Shown piece by piece: positions 24,135-32,795 of a stretch of DNA of 64,000 nucleotides. The notes beneath the pieces are model-generated. The model saw only the letters and a list, made by a program, of their open reading frames with translations, did no database searches and was not told the DNA's origin. The DNA lies in contig NZ_KV823418.1 of the NCBI RefSeq assembly GCF_001815935.1, forward strand, positions 28,922 through 92,921. Reading direction: 5' to 3'. Position 1 is the stretch's first letter; each line of letters opens with the position of its first letter. Source of the stretch: Corynebacterium sp. HMSC04H06 (GTDB lineage Bacteria; Actinomycetota; Actinomycetes; Mycobacteriales; Mycobacteriaceae). The translations under genes were made by a program, and so were the position numbers.

Positions 24135-27100
24135 GTGTCAGATAGCCTCGCACCTCCGTATACGCCAGCCGAACCCACCAGCCACGGCTCCCCCGCCCCC
24201 GGGTGGCTCCGTCTTAGCGCCATCGTGGCGGGCCTGGTGGGCTTCGTGCTGTTTATCGCCACACCGCTGCTCCCGGTCAACCAGGTCCAGTCCTCGTTCA
24301 GCTGGCCCAGCGACGACTCGCTGAACTCGGTCAACGCGCCGCTCATTTCCTTGGCGCCGGAACAGCTGGAGGCCGACATCCCGGTCTCCGCTATCGACCA
24401 ACTGCGCGAGGGACAGACCCAGCTCTTCGGCACGCTGCCGGCCTCCTCCAAGGAGGCCACCGACCGCGGTCTCTTCGTCAACGCGGGCGATTTCGGCCTG
24501 TCGGTCAGCTCCCTGAACGAGGTCGTGCTCTCCCTGACCCCGGATCAGATGGAGCGCCTGGACGACAAGGACGTCATCCATATCTCCTCGACCGAGGACG
24601 AGACCACCGTTGAAGTGGGCCCGTTCTCCCAGTCGATCGATGACGACGACCTGCGCCCGCAGATCACCGGCGCCTACTCCGAGATCGAAGACACCCCGGA
24701 AAACCTCGCCCAGCTGCGCGCGGACGGGCTTGACGTCCAGGTCGAGATCAACTCGCGGTTTACCTCTTCGCCCACCCTGTTAAAGTCGCTGGCAATGTGG
24801 GGCGGCCTAGCGATGGTACTGGTTAGCCTGTTCACGCTGTGGCGCATCGACCGCTTGGATGGCAAGCGCCCGGGCTTCATGCCGGAGTCCTGGAAGAAGA
24901 TCCGCCCGCTGGACGGCGTGGTCGCCGCGGTGCTGATCTTCTGGCATATCTTCGGCGCCAACACCTCCGACGACGGCTTCATCCTGACCATGGGGCGGGT
25001 CTCGGAGAACGCGGACTACATGGCCAACTACTACCGCTGGTACGGCGTGCCGGAATCACCGTTCGGTTCCCCGTACTACGACCTGGTGGCCTTCCTGTCC
25101 CAGATTTCCGCGACCTCGGTCTTCATGCGCCTGCCCGCGCTGGTCTCCGCGTTTCTCATCTGGTTCATCCTCTCGCGCGAGCTGCTCCCCCGCTTCGGCG
25201 AGCTGATTGACTCGCGCCGCGTGGCCCACTGGACTGCGGCGTTGATGTTCCTGGCCTTCTGGCTGCCGTACAACAACGGTGTCCGCCCGGAACCGGTCAT
25301 CGCGCTCGGCGTAATTTTCACCTGGGCCTCCTTCGAGCGCGCCATCGCCACGCGCCGCCTGCTGCCCGCGGCCGTGGGCACCATCGCCGCCACACTGACC
25401 CTGGGCGCGGGCCCGACCGGCCTGTTCGCCGTCGGCGTGTTCCTGGTTTGCCTGCCGCAGCTGTTCAAGATCATGCGCGAGCGCCTGCCGCTGCTGGGCG
25501 GCGGAGCCACCGGCTGGCTGAGCATGATCGCTCCCTTCCTGGCCTCCGGTACGGCGATCTTCGTGGCCGTCTTTGGCGACCAAACCCTGGCCGCGGTGAT
25601 GGAGTCCATCCGCGTGCGCTCCGAGGTCGGCCCGGCGCTGCCGTGGTACTCCGAGTACGTGCGCTACTCCACGCTGTTCCAGCAGTCCGTGGACGGCTCC
25701 ATGACCCGCCGCTTCGCCATGTTCACCATGCTGTTTAGCCTGGTGCTCATCATCTACGCCTACATCAAGGACCACCGCGTGGCGGGCGCGCCGCAGGACA
25801 TCACCCGGCGCCTGTTGCTCATCGTGGCCATGTCCATGTTCTTCCTGCTGTTCACCCCGACAAAGTGGACCCACCACTTCGGCATCTACGCCGGGGTAGC
25901 CGGCGTAATCGCCGCGCTCGGCGCGGTGGTCTTGTCCCAGATCGCGCTGAAGTCGCCGCGGGCGAGGACCTTCTCCCTGGCCGCTGTGGTTATCCTGCTC
26001 GCCTTCTCCACCGCCGGCTGGAACGCCTGGTGGTACGTCTCCTCCTTCGGCGTGCCGTGGTGGGACCGCACCATCCAGTTCCGGGCCATCGAGGCCAACA
26101 CCGTGTTGCTGGCCATCGGGCTGATCCTCTTAGGGATCGGCATCTGGCAGTCCTTCCGCCACAACTCGCGCAAAGCGAAAGCCGAGGCCGCCGGCGCCAC
26201 CGACGAATTCGAGCGCCAGGAGGCCGCCCGGGTGTCCCGTTGGGCCGGCGTCATGTCCGCGCCTATCGCGCTGGCCTGCGCGTTCATGGTGGGCATCTCC
26301 GTGGCCTCCTTCGCCAAGGCCTATGTCGACCAGTACCCGGCCTACAGCGTGGGCAAGGGCAACACCCAGGCCCTGGCGGGCAAGACCTGCTCGCTGTCGG
26401 ATGAAGCCATGATCGAGACCAATACCAACGACGCCTTCCTCGCCCCGATGGACGGCGACTTGGGTGACTCCTTGACCGATCCGGACAAGGACAACTACGG
26501 CTTCGACCCCAACGGCATCCCGGAGGATATCGAGCCGGAGGCGCAAAACTCCGCGTCGGTCGGCGCCATCGGTGACTCCGGCTCGGCCGGTTCCGCCACC
26601 TCCGGCGGCAACCGTTCCGCCGGCGGGGACGTCTCCGACTCGGACGCTACCGGTTCCGACGACTCCGAGGACTCCAGCCGCAAGGACTCCGCCAGCAAGG
26701 CGGCCGAGGAATCCGGCGCCTCCGAGGGCGGCTCCCGCGACACCACGGGCGTCAACGGCTCGGTCAAGCACCTGCCGTTCAACTTCGACTACAACCAGGT
26801 GCCGGTCTTAGGCTCCTACAACGAGGGCCAGAACTCGACCGCGAAGCTAACCACCAAGTGGTTTAACCTGCCGGAGGAGAAGGAAAACTCCCCGCTGATC
26901 ACCGTCGGCGTGGCCGGCAAGATCCACCACCACGACGTCAACGGCGTGGAGCAGGAGGGCATGGACGTTACCCTCGAATACGGCACCGCGGACGAGGCCG
27001 GGCGTGTCTCCAACACCGGCGAGATTGAGATGATGGACGTCGGCGCCACCCCGAAGTGGCGTAACCTGCGTTACCCGCTGGCCGACATCCCGGACGAGGC

Positions 27101-27593
27101 CAACGTCGTGCGCATCGTCGCCGTGGACGACTCCACCAACGAGGACGACTGGGTCGCCGTGACCCCGCCCCGCGTGCCGGAGCTGACCAGCATAACCTCG
27201 CGCTTCGACAGCTCCCGCCCAGCCCTGCTGGACTGGTCCACCGCTTTGCAGTTCCCCTGCCAGCGCACCTTCGACCACTACGCCGGCGTGACCGAGATTC
27301 CGGAATTCCGGATCCTGCCGGACGCTCCGGCGCAGACCTCCCTGACCGACTTCCAGTCCTTCAGCGGCGGCGGCGCCATGTCCACCTCGGAGGCCGTGAA
27401 CTACTCCTACGAAATCCCCAGCTACCTCAACGATGATTGGGACCGCGACTGGGGCTCCATCTACAAGTACGAGTTACGCACCAACTCCGCGGGCATCGCC
27501 CCGGATAAGGCCAACATCAATCTGGAAGACATCACCCGTTCCGGCTGGTGGAAGAACTCCGAGATGAACGTCCGCCCCGAGGGCGAAGAATAA
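24135..27593 (+). CDS. emb: Arabinosyltransferase Emb (EmbC/EmbB type)
   Basis: Large GT-C enzyme that extends arabinan with alpha-1,5 arabinose; ethambutol target in mycobacteria. 1152 aa. An N-terminal helix leads to a periplasmic jelly-roll (about 30-210), then the multi-helix core. The catalytic loop is NTSDDGFILTMGRV, with Asp279-Asp280 and Met286 at the position of EmbB Met306. The C-terminal carbohydrate-binding domain (from about 880) is preceded by a Ser/Gly/Asp-rich insertion at about 798-875. Only one emb gene is present, as in corynebacteria. The GTG start lies 7 nt after TAAACT. Confidence 0.95.
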   Translation: MSDSLAPPYTPAEPTSHGSPAPGWLRLSAIVAGLVGFVLFIATPLLPVNQVQSSFSWPSDDSLNSVNAPLISLAPEQLEADIPVSAIDQLREGQTQLFGTLPASSKEATDRGLFVNAGDFGLSVSSLNEVVLSLTPDQMERLDDKDVIHISSTEDETTVEVGPFSQSIDDDDLRPQITGAYSEIEDTPENLAQLRADGLDVQVEINSRFTSSPTLLKSLAMWGGLAMVLVSLFTLWRIDRLDGKRPGFMPESWKKIRPLDGVVAAVLIFWHIFGANTSDDGFILTMGRVSENADYMANYYRWYGVPESPFGSPYYDLVAFLSQISATSVFMRLPALVSAFLIWFILSRELLPRFGELIDSRRVAHWTAALMFLAFWLPYNNGVRPEPVIALGVIFTWASFERAIATRRLLPAAVGTIAATLTLGAGPTGLFAVGVFLVCLPQLFKIMRERLPLLGGGATGWLSMIAPFLASGTAIFVAVFGDQTLAAVMESIRVRSEVGPALPWYSEYVRYSTLFQQSVDGSMTRRFAMFTMLFSLVLIIYAYIKDHRVAGAPQDITRRLLLIVAMSMFFLLFTPTKWTHHFGIYAGVAGVIAALGAVVLSQIALKSPRARTFSLAAVVILLAFSTAGWNAWWYVSSFGVPWWDRTIQFRAIEANTVLLAIGLILLGIGIWQSFRHNSRKAKAEAAGATDEFERQEAARVSRWAGVMSAPIALACAFMVGISVASFAKAYVDQYPAYSVGKGNTQALAGKTCSLSDEAMIETNTNDAFLAPMDGDLGDSLTDPDKDNYGFDPNGIPEDIEPEAQNSASVGAIGDSGSAGSATSGGNRSAGGDVSDSDATGSDDSEDSSRKDSASKAAEESGASEGGSRDTTGVNGSVKHLPFNFDYNQVPVLGSYNEGQNSTAKLTTKWFNLPEEKENSPLITVGVAGKIHHHDVNGVEQEGMDVTLEYGTADEAGRVSNTGEIEMMDVGATPKWRNLRYPLADIPDEANVVRIVAVDDSTNEDDWVAVTPPRVPELTSITSRFDSSRPALLDWSTALQFPCQRTFDHYAGVTEIPEFRILPDAPAQTSLTDFQSFSGGGAMSTSEAVNYSYEIPSYLNDDWDRDWGSIYKYELRTNSAGIAPDKANINLEDITRSGWWKNSEMNVRPEGEE

Positions 27594-27602
27594 CCCTCCG
27601 CA

Positions 27603-27645
27603 CCCGCGTCAGCTAAATCCCCGGCTGAGGCGGGTTATTTCTTTA
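27603..27645 (+). terminator. Rho-independent terminator after emb
   Basis: CCCGCGTCAGC (27603-27613) pairs with GCTGAGGCGGG (27624-27634) except for one mismatch, with a 10-nt loop, and is followed by TTATTTCTTT. It lies 10 bp after the emb stop and ends the arabinogalactan run. Confidence 0.8.
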
Positions 27646-27690
27646 AACGCTTGGTCAACGAGCAAGCGCCAGCGCAGCAGAAGGGTCACC

Positions 27691-27801
27691 ATGGACGATA
27701 AGTCCCGCATCTACCGGGCGTTCGTCATCCCGGACAACGCGAAGCAGGTGAAACTCTATGGCCGGACCATGGATGTCGCACCTGCTACCCAGGAAAGCTA
27801 A
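27691..27801 (+). CDS. Possible 36-aa small protein
   Basis: An ATG-TAA frame of 37 codons (MDDKSRIYRAFVIPDNAKQ...) lies between the emb terminator and the convergent alpha/beta hydrolase. AGAAGGG is present 9 nt upstream. It is hydrophilic with no domain and may equally be a remnant of a longer gene. The next gene on the other strand ends 6 bp after it. Confidence 0.3.
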   Translation: MDDKSRIYRAFVIPDNAKQVKLYGRTMDVAPATQES

Positions 27802-27806
27802 TTCCG

Positions 27807-28709
27807 TTAGCTCACCCGGCGGAGAAACTCCGCCACGTCACGGATGCGCTGGCGCATGACGGTCGGGGTCTGGAAGCGGTGCCGGCCGGCGTAGTCCCGG
27901 GTGGTGATGTGGCTGCCCTTAACGTCCGGGTGGGCGGCGACCTCGTCCTGCCGGGCGAGCTGGAGGAAGGTTGACGGCCAGCTCTCCTGCTCGGGGAGCT
28001 CATGTCCTGCGCGGAGCTCGTCCGGCAGGGCCGCCAGGGCGCCGAAGTCCGGGAAGGTGAGCACGAAGGCATCGGCAAGCGGGGCGGCGAGTGCGGCCAG
28101 TGCGGCGCCGGAGGAATAGCCCCAGACCACGACCTTGTTCGCGCCCTGGGCGCGGCAGTACTCGATGGCTTTGGCTACCGCCTCGAGCATCTGCCCGACC
28201 GTGTGTTGCGGCGCCAGGGGGTAGTCCAGGTCCACGGCGCGAGCCCCGCTCAGCCCGACCGCGGCGGCGACCTCTGGGCGCCACTGCATTTCCAGGGCGC
28301 TACCGGAACCGCGCCACCAGCCGCCCGAGTGCAGGCTGACCACCCAGGTGCCCGAATGCTCGGTCTCCTGCGTGGAGGAGAACTGGCAGGCGGGGAGCTT
28401 GGGCAGGTCGGTCTGCTCCACGTCGCGGGTAAAAGCCACGCCCGGCAGGCTGTGATCCACCCCGGTGCCCAGGACCATCATGGCCGCGTGGGTGACGCGG
28501 TCGGGCAGCTGGGCGCAGTAGTTGTCCGCCGGGGCCGGATCCCCCGCCCCGCCCTTCCACGGCGGGGTGAAGTCCGGCAGCTCGTAGTGGGCGTCGATAT
28601 AGGAGGCCAGCTGCTCGAGCTGCGCGTCGTCGTCCAGCTGCCGGTTCTGGCCGCCGATGAACCATTCTTGGCCCTCGTCTAGGGGGCGCGCGTTATCCGG
28701 AGTGCTCAT
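27807..28709 (-). CDS. Alpha/beta hydrolase, esterase-like
   Basis: A 300-aa alpha/beta-hydrolase. The oxyanion-hole region reads VVSLHSGGWWRGSG, resembling the HGGGW of hormone-sensitive-lipase-like esterases; YPLAPQHT and the nucleophile elbow VVWGYSSGAALAALAAP follow, as in that family. The C-terminal His is probably in YAGRHRF. There is no signal peptide, so it is cytosolic. Its start is 2 bp after the stop of the upstream M13 peptidase gene, so the two are cotranscribed. Substrate unknown. Confidence 0.75.
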   Translation of the reverse strand: MSTPDNARPLDEGQEWFIGGQNRQLDDDAQLEQLASYIDAHYELPDFTPPWKGGAGDPAPADNYCAQLPDRVTHAAMMVLGTGVDHSLPGVAFTRDVEQTDLPKLPACQFSSTQETEHSGTWVVSLHSGGWWRGSGSALEMQWRPEVAAAVGLSGARAVDLDYPLAPQHTVGQMLEAVAKAIEYCRAQGANKVVVWGYSSGAALAALAAPLADAFVLTFPDFGALAALPDELRAGHELPEQESWPSTFLQLARQDEVAAHPDVKGSHITTRDYAGRHRFQTPTVMRQRIRDVAEFLRRVS

Positions 28710-28711
28710 AA

Positions 28712-30646
28712 CTACCAGATGGTCACGCGCTGCTCGGGGGCGACGTAAACCGGGGAATCGGCCGGGACGTCGAAAGCTTCGTAGAGCTCCGCGACGTTGG
28801 CGGCGATCAGGTTACAGCGGAACTCCGCCGGGGAGTGCGGGTCGATGGCCAGGTACTGGGTGGCCATCTCCGGGCGGATGGCGGTGCGCCAGACGCGGGC
28901 CCAGGCCAGGAACAGGCGCTGCAAACCGGAGTAGTTCTGCTCGTAGAGCTCCGGCTCGGCGCCGTCGACCTCAAAGGGGGCGAGGTTCTGATGCGGATCG
29001 ATGCCCTTGTCGCGGCAGTAGTTTTGGTACGCCACCACGGCGATGCCCAGGCCGCCCAGGTCGCCGATGTTCTCACCCAGGGTGAACTTGCCGTTGACGC
29101 CGGAGGACTCGATCCCGTTGTCCTTCAGCACCGTGGGCACCTGGCCGTCGAACTGCTCCACCAGCTTGGCGGTGAGCTTCTCAAACGCGGCGCGGTCCTC
29201 ATCCGTCCACCAGGAGTTCAGGTTACCCAGGCCGTCGTACTGCGAGCCCTGGTCGTCGAAGCCGTGGCCGATCTCGTGGCCGATGACCGCGCCGATAGCG
29301 CCGAAGTTCTCCGCGGCGTCCGCCTCCGGGTTGTAGAACGGTGGGCGCAGGATGGCCGCCGGGAAGGTGATGTCGTTGACCACCGGGTTGTAGAAAGCGT
29401 TAACGGTCTGCGGAGTGGTGACCCACTCGTCGCGGTCGGCCGGCTTGCCCACCTTGGACAGCTCGTAGTCGTGGGAGAAGGCCGCGCCGCGTCGCGCGTT
29501 GTCCACCAGGTCGGCGCCCGCAGGGCTAAAGCTTAAGTCCCCGTAGTCGCGCCAGGTATCCGGGTAGCCGATCTTCGCCTTGAACTGGCCCAGCTTCTCC
29601 AGCGCCCGCTCGCGAGTGGCCGGGGTCATCCACTCCAGGGTGCTAATCCGCTCGCGGTAGGCGGCGATGAGGTAGTCCACCAGCTCGTCCATCTCCCGCT
29701 TGGACGACGCCGGGAAGTGCTTGTCCACGAAGGCACGGCCGATCTCCTGGCCCACGAAGCTCTCCGCCAGGCCGACCGCGCGCTTCCAGCGGTCACGCTG
29801 CTGGGTAGCCCCGGACAGGCGAGTGCCGTAGAACTCGAAGTTCTTCGCCCCCACCTTCTCCGGCAGCAGGGCGGCACGAGAGAGCAGGATGTGCCAGGTG
29901 GCCCACAGCTGCCAGTCGGCGATCCGGTCCTCGGTAAACAGTCCGGCCAGGTGGTCGAAGTAGGACGGCATCATGGAGACCACGCGGCCGTCCTTGATCC
30001 CCCCGGCACGCACGATGGTCTGCGCCACCCGGGGCACGTCCTTCAGCTCGACCGGGTTGTAGGTCTCCACCGCGTTGCGAGTGGCGACCACGTCCCAGTG
30101 GCCGGCGGCAATGTCGGTCTCCAGCTGCACCACGCGCTGCGCGGCGACCTCCGCGCCGAGGCCGAAGAGGCGGGCCGGATCCAAAAAGCCCAGCATCTGG
30201 GCCACGTGCTCGGTATAGGCGCGCAGGGTGTCCGCATGCGCCTCCTCGCGGTAGTAGGCCTCGTCCGGCAGGCCCAGGCCCGACTGGATGAGGTAAGGGA
30301 CGGCGTCCTCGGAGCCGGAATCCTTTTCCACCCAGAAGGTCACCGGGGCGCCCACACCCTCGCGCTCGAGCTGGCCCAGGACTTCCGCCAGGGCGTCCAT
30401 ATCCTCGACGGCCAGGCGGTCTAGGTCCTTATCCAGCGGGGCGAGGCCGGCGCCGTTGACGCCGTCGACGTCCATGAAGGAGGCGTAAAGCGCGCCCGGG
30501 CGGGAGTCGTCGCTTTGCACGATCTCGTGCACCATCTCCTCGGCCTCATCGCGCAGGCCGTGGAACGTGCCGTCCACGCCGCGATCGTCCGGGATGACGT
30601 GTGCGCCAAGCCAAGGTCCATTGACAAACTGGTAAAGGTCTTTCAT
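28712..30646 (-). CDS. M13-family zinc metallopeptidase (PepO/neprilysin-like)
   Basis: A 644-aa endopeptidase of the neprilysin family. The zinc motif HEIGHGFDDQGSQYD has His457, Glu458 and His461; GENIGDLGGL supplies the third ligand glutamate, and NAFYNP is the substrate-backbone motif. There is no signal peptide, unlike eukaryotic relatives, so it is probably cytoplasmic as in other actinobacteria. The ATG at 30646 lies 8 nt after TAAGCT; a GTG two codons upstream is less likely. It heads an operon with the alpha/beta hydrolase. Confidence 0.9.
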   Translation of the reverse strand: MKDLYQFVNGPWLGAHVIPDDRGVDGTFHGLRDEAEEMVHEIVQSDDSRPGALYASFMDVDGVNGAGLAPLDKDLDRLAVEDMDALAEVLGQLEREGVGAPVTFWVEKDSGSEDAVPYLIQSGLGLPDEAYYREEAHADTLRAYTEHVAQMLGFLDPARLFGLGAEVAAQRVVQLETDIAAGHWDVVATRNAVETYNPVELKDVPRVAQTIVRAGGIKDGRVVSMMPSYFDHLAGLFTEDRIADWQLWATWHILLSRAALLPEKVGAKNFEFYGTRLSGATQQRDRWKRAVGLAESFVGQEIGRAFVDKHFPASSKREMDELVDYLIAAYRERISTLEWMTPATRERALEKLGQFKAKIGYPDTWRDYGDLSFSPAGADLVDNARRGAAFSHDYELSKVGKPADRDEWVTTPQTVNAFYNPVVNDITFPAAILRPPFYNPEADAAENFGAIGAVIGHEIGHGFDDQGSQYDGLGNLNSWWTDEDRAAFEKLTAKLVEQFDGQVPTVLKDNGIESSGVNGKFTLGENIGDLGGLGIAVVAYQNYCRDKGIDPHQNLAPFEVDGAEPELYEQNYSGLQRLFLAWARVWRTAIRPEMATQYLAIDPHSPAEFRCNLIAANVAELYEAFDVPADSPVYVAPEQRVTIW

Positions 30647-30706
30647 ACCCACCCAGCTTAGGCGAGTTAACAGACTAGCGACGACCCCACCGGCGCCACC
30701 GTCTAA

Positions 30707-31024
30707 TTAAGCCCCCATCTCCACCAGCAGCACCCCGCCGATAATCAGCGCCACGCCCAGGGATTTCAGCCAAGTGAAGGGCTCTTTGAAAAAGAGGAAA
30801 GACAGCACCGCCGTCAGCGCTACGCCCACTGCGGACCAGATCCCGTAGGCCACGCCTAAGGCCATTCCTTCCAGCAGGGCCAGGGACAAAAAGGCGTAGG
30901 CCGCGACATAGCCGGCCAAAACGGCCATCAGCCACCAGCGCCCGCCGCGCACCGCGGACATCCGCAGGCTCATCGTGCCGGCGACCTCGCAGAGGACCGC
31001 GAGAATGATATACGTCCAGGTCAT
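30707..31024 (-). CDS. SMR-family multidrug exporter subunit
   Basis: A 105-aa four-helix small multidrug resistance protein. The conserved glutamate sits in helix 1 (AVLCEVAGTMSLR), with the typical AYGIWSAVGV in helix 3. It overlaps the stop of the upstream SMR gene in an ATGA arrangement, so the pair probably forms an asymmetric heterodimer such as EbrAB or MdtIJ. Substrates may be cationic biocides, guanidinium or polyamines. Confidence 0.88.
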   Translation of the reverse strand: MTWTYIILAVLCEVAGTMSLRMSAVRGGRWWLMAVLAGYVAAYAFLSLALLEGMALGVAYGIWSAVGVALTAVLSFLFFKEPFTWLKSLGVALIIGGVLLVEMGA

Positions 31025-31377
31025 GCCGGATCCACCTCCACGGGGGACGCCTTCGGCCGCGGCTTAGCGCCCATCTCCACGCAGGCGACGCCGGTCACGA
31101 TGAGCGCCATGCCAATCATCTTCAACCAGGTCAGCGTCTCCCCGAACAACACCGCCGACAACGCGGCGGTGGCCACTACCCCGCCGGCGGCCCACATGCC
31201 GTAGGCCACCCCAATGGCCATGCCCAGCTTGAGGACCCTATGCAGCAGTGCAAAGGCCGCCGCGTAGCCGGCCACCACCACCGCGTAGACCCACGGATGA
31301 TCCAGGGCGATCTTCAGCCCTAAGGTGGCGACCACTTCGCTGGCGATGGCCAGCAGGAGGAAAAACCCAGCGCGCAA
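31021..31377 (-). CDS. SMR-family multidrug exporter subunit, TTG start
   Basis: A 118-aa four-helix SMR protein with the helix-1 glutamate in AIASEVVATLGLK and AYGMWAAGGVV in helix 3; the C-terminus carries an extra 12-residue basic/acidic tail. It starts at TTG, supported by AAAGGAG 8 nt upstream; no ATG or GTG fits. Its stop overlaps the second SMR gene, giving a coupled pair. A gene for a DNA alkyltransferase-like protein lies 4 bp upstream. Confidence 0.87.
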   Translation of the reverse strand: MRAGFFLLLAIASEVVATLGLKIALDHPWVYAVVVAGYAAAFALLHRVLKLGMAIGVAYGMWAAGGVVATAALSAVLFGETLTWLKMIGMALIVTGVACVEMGAKPRPKASPVEVDPA

Positions 31378-31381
31378 ACAC

Positions 31382-31678
31382 TCAACTCCTTTGCCAGATG
31401 TGCTTTAACTCTTCGGCGGCAATACCGCACTGCCGCATATCCACTCTACCTGCGGAAAAAGCAATTCCTTCCGCCTGCCAGTGGCCCCGCGCGCGTTCCG
31501 GATCGTGGCAGGTACCGTCGGCTCGCACAACCCGCCACCACGGTAGATCCGCGCCATGCCGACTCATAAACCAACCGACATACCAGGCGCCGACGCCGGC
31601 AACCTTGCCCACCTCGCCGTAGGAGGTGACGTTGCCGGCCGGGATGGCCGCGCAGACGCTGCGGACCGTCTCTTTCAC
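31382..31678 (-). CDS. Alkyltransferase-like protein (MGMT family without active-site Cys)
   Basis: A 98-aa protein covering only the DNA-binding domain of O6-alkylguanine alkyltransferase. It has NVTSYGEVGKVAGVGAWYVG and, where active MGMT has PCHRV, reads PWWRVV: Trp47 replaces the acceptor cysteine. Such ATL proteins bind O6-alkylguanine and hand lesions to nucleotide excision repair rather than reversing them. It begins at GTG, immediately after the stop of the VOC gene, so translation is probably coupled. Confidence 0.85.
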   Translation of the reverse strand: MKETVRSVCAAIPAGNVTSYGEVGKVAGVGAWYVGWFMSRHGADLPWWRVVRADGTCHDPERARGHWQAEGIAFSAGRVDMRQCGIAAEELKHIWQRS

Positions 31679-32494
31679 TTAGCCGCCGAGGTTGAGCACG
31701 TCGTCGGACTCGCGGGGCTCCTCCTCCGGCGCCGGCGGGGTCTCAACCAGGGTGACCGTCGCGCCGGTGGCATCGGCCAGCAGACACATGCGGCCGAACG
31801 GGGACTCCTCGGCCGGCCGGATGACCTCGCCGCCGTGGGCCTGTGCCTGCTCTATCGCGGCGTTGAGGTCCGCGACTCCCAGGAAGGTCTGCCAGAAGCT
31901 ATTGACCTGGTCGGGGAACTGGCCTTGGGCGTTCCAGAAGCCGGCGAAGGCCGCGCCCTCGGCCTCCGCGGTGGCGTATTCGATCTCCCCTGCGCGGCCC
32001 GGGCTGGTGCGCAGCTCCCAGTCGAAGAGCTCGCCGTAGAAGTCGAGCGCCTGGGGGAAATCCCGGGTGACGCTCAGCTCGTGCCAGACCGCGCAGCCGG
32101 GCTCGCCGCCGGCGGTAAAGCTGGTGGGGGCCGTCGGCTGGATAAGCCCAAAGAGGCCGCCGGCCGGATCCACTAGTAGCGCCATCTGGCCGCGTTCGAT
32201 GGGGCGCGGATCCGCCATCACCTTGCCGCCGAGGCGCTCCGCGCGCTCGCAGTCGGCCGCGATATCCGCGGACAGGAAATGCGTGACCCAGGTATCGGGG
32301 TTCTGGGCGCCTTCTGGCTGCGGGATAAACCCGCCGATGGGCAGCCCCTTGACGGTCACGGTCTGATAGCCGCCCGGCGCGCCCTCGATGTCCCAGCCCA
32401 GCACGGCTCGGTAAAACTCCGCCGAGGCCGGCTGGTCTGCGGTGGTCAAGTCGATCCAGAAGGGCAGGCCTACCTCGGCCTCGAATGCTGGCAT
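31679..32494 (-). CDS. VOC-superfamily protein (two glyoxalase/dioxygenase-like modules)
   Basis: A 271-aa protein with two vicinal-oxygen-chelate repeats. Module 1 begins GLPFWIDLTTADQPASAEFYRAVLGWD and ends near MALLVDPAGGLFGLIQP; module 2 begins VWHELSVTRDFPQALDFYGELFDWEL and ends MCLLADATGATVTLVE. This pattern is typical of actinobacterial paired VOC proteins of unknown substrate. The C-terminal 20 residues are acidic. It follows the S4 gene without a gap. Confidence 0.8.
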   Translation of the reverse strand: MPAFEAEVGLPFWIDLTTADQPASAEFYRAVLGWDIEGAPGGYQTVTVKGLPIGGFIPQPEGAQNPDTWVTHFLSADIAADCERAERLGGKVMADPRPIERGQMALLVDPAGGLFGLIQPTAPTSFTAGGEPGCAVWHELSVTRDFPQALDFYGELFDWELRTSPGRAGEIEYATAEAEGAAFAGFWNAQGQFPDQVNSFWQTFLGVADLNAAIEQAQAHGGEVIRPAEESPFGRMCLLADATGATVTLVETPPAPEEEPRESDDVLNLGG

Positions 32495-32785
32495 CTACAA
32501 GTTCCTCCACATCTCGGGGTCAAAATCATCATCGGCCGTGGCCTCGTCGAAGAAGTCGTCCTCGTCGCCGGCCTCCCCCACCACGAAGACAGCGTCGGCG
32601 ACGCGGACACGGTCGCCGGGCACGATCTTCTCGCCGCGCGTCTGGCACACCGACTCATTAACGGTGACCTCGCCGGCCGCGATGAGCTCCTTGGCCTCGC
32701 CGCCGGTGGCCACTGCGCTGGCGAGCTTAAGGAACTGGCCAATCTTGATGGACTCGCCCGCAATGGGCACTAGAATTTCCGCCAT
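32495..32785 (-). CDS. S4-domain RNA-binding protein (YbcJ-like)
   Basis: A 96-aa protein consisting of an S4 RNA-binding domain (IKIGQFLKLASAVATGGEAKELIAAGEVTVNESV, residues about 13-46, then GEKIVPGDRVRV) and an acidic tail rich in Asp/Glu. Similar small S4 proteins may bind structured RNA or ribosomes; the role is not established. TAGACT lies 7 nt before the ATG, so it is probably leaderless, and it heads the VOC and ATL genes. Confidence 0.8.
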   Translation of the reverse strand: MAEILVPIAGESIKIGQFLKLASAVATGGEAKELIAAGEVTVNESVCQTRGEKIVPGDRVRVADAVFVVGEAGDEDDFFDEATADDDFDPEMWRNL

Positions 32786-32795
32786 GCGGACCAGT

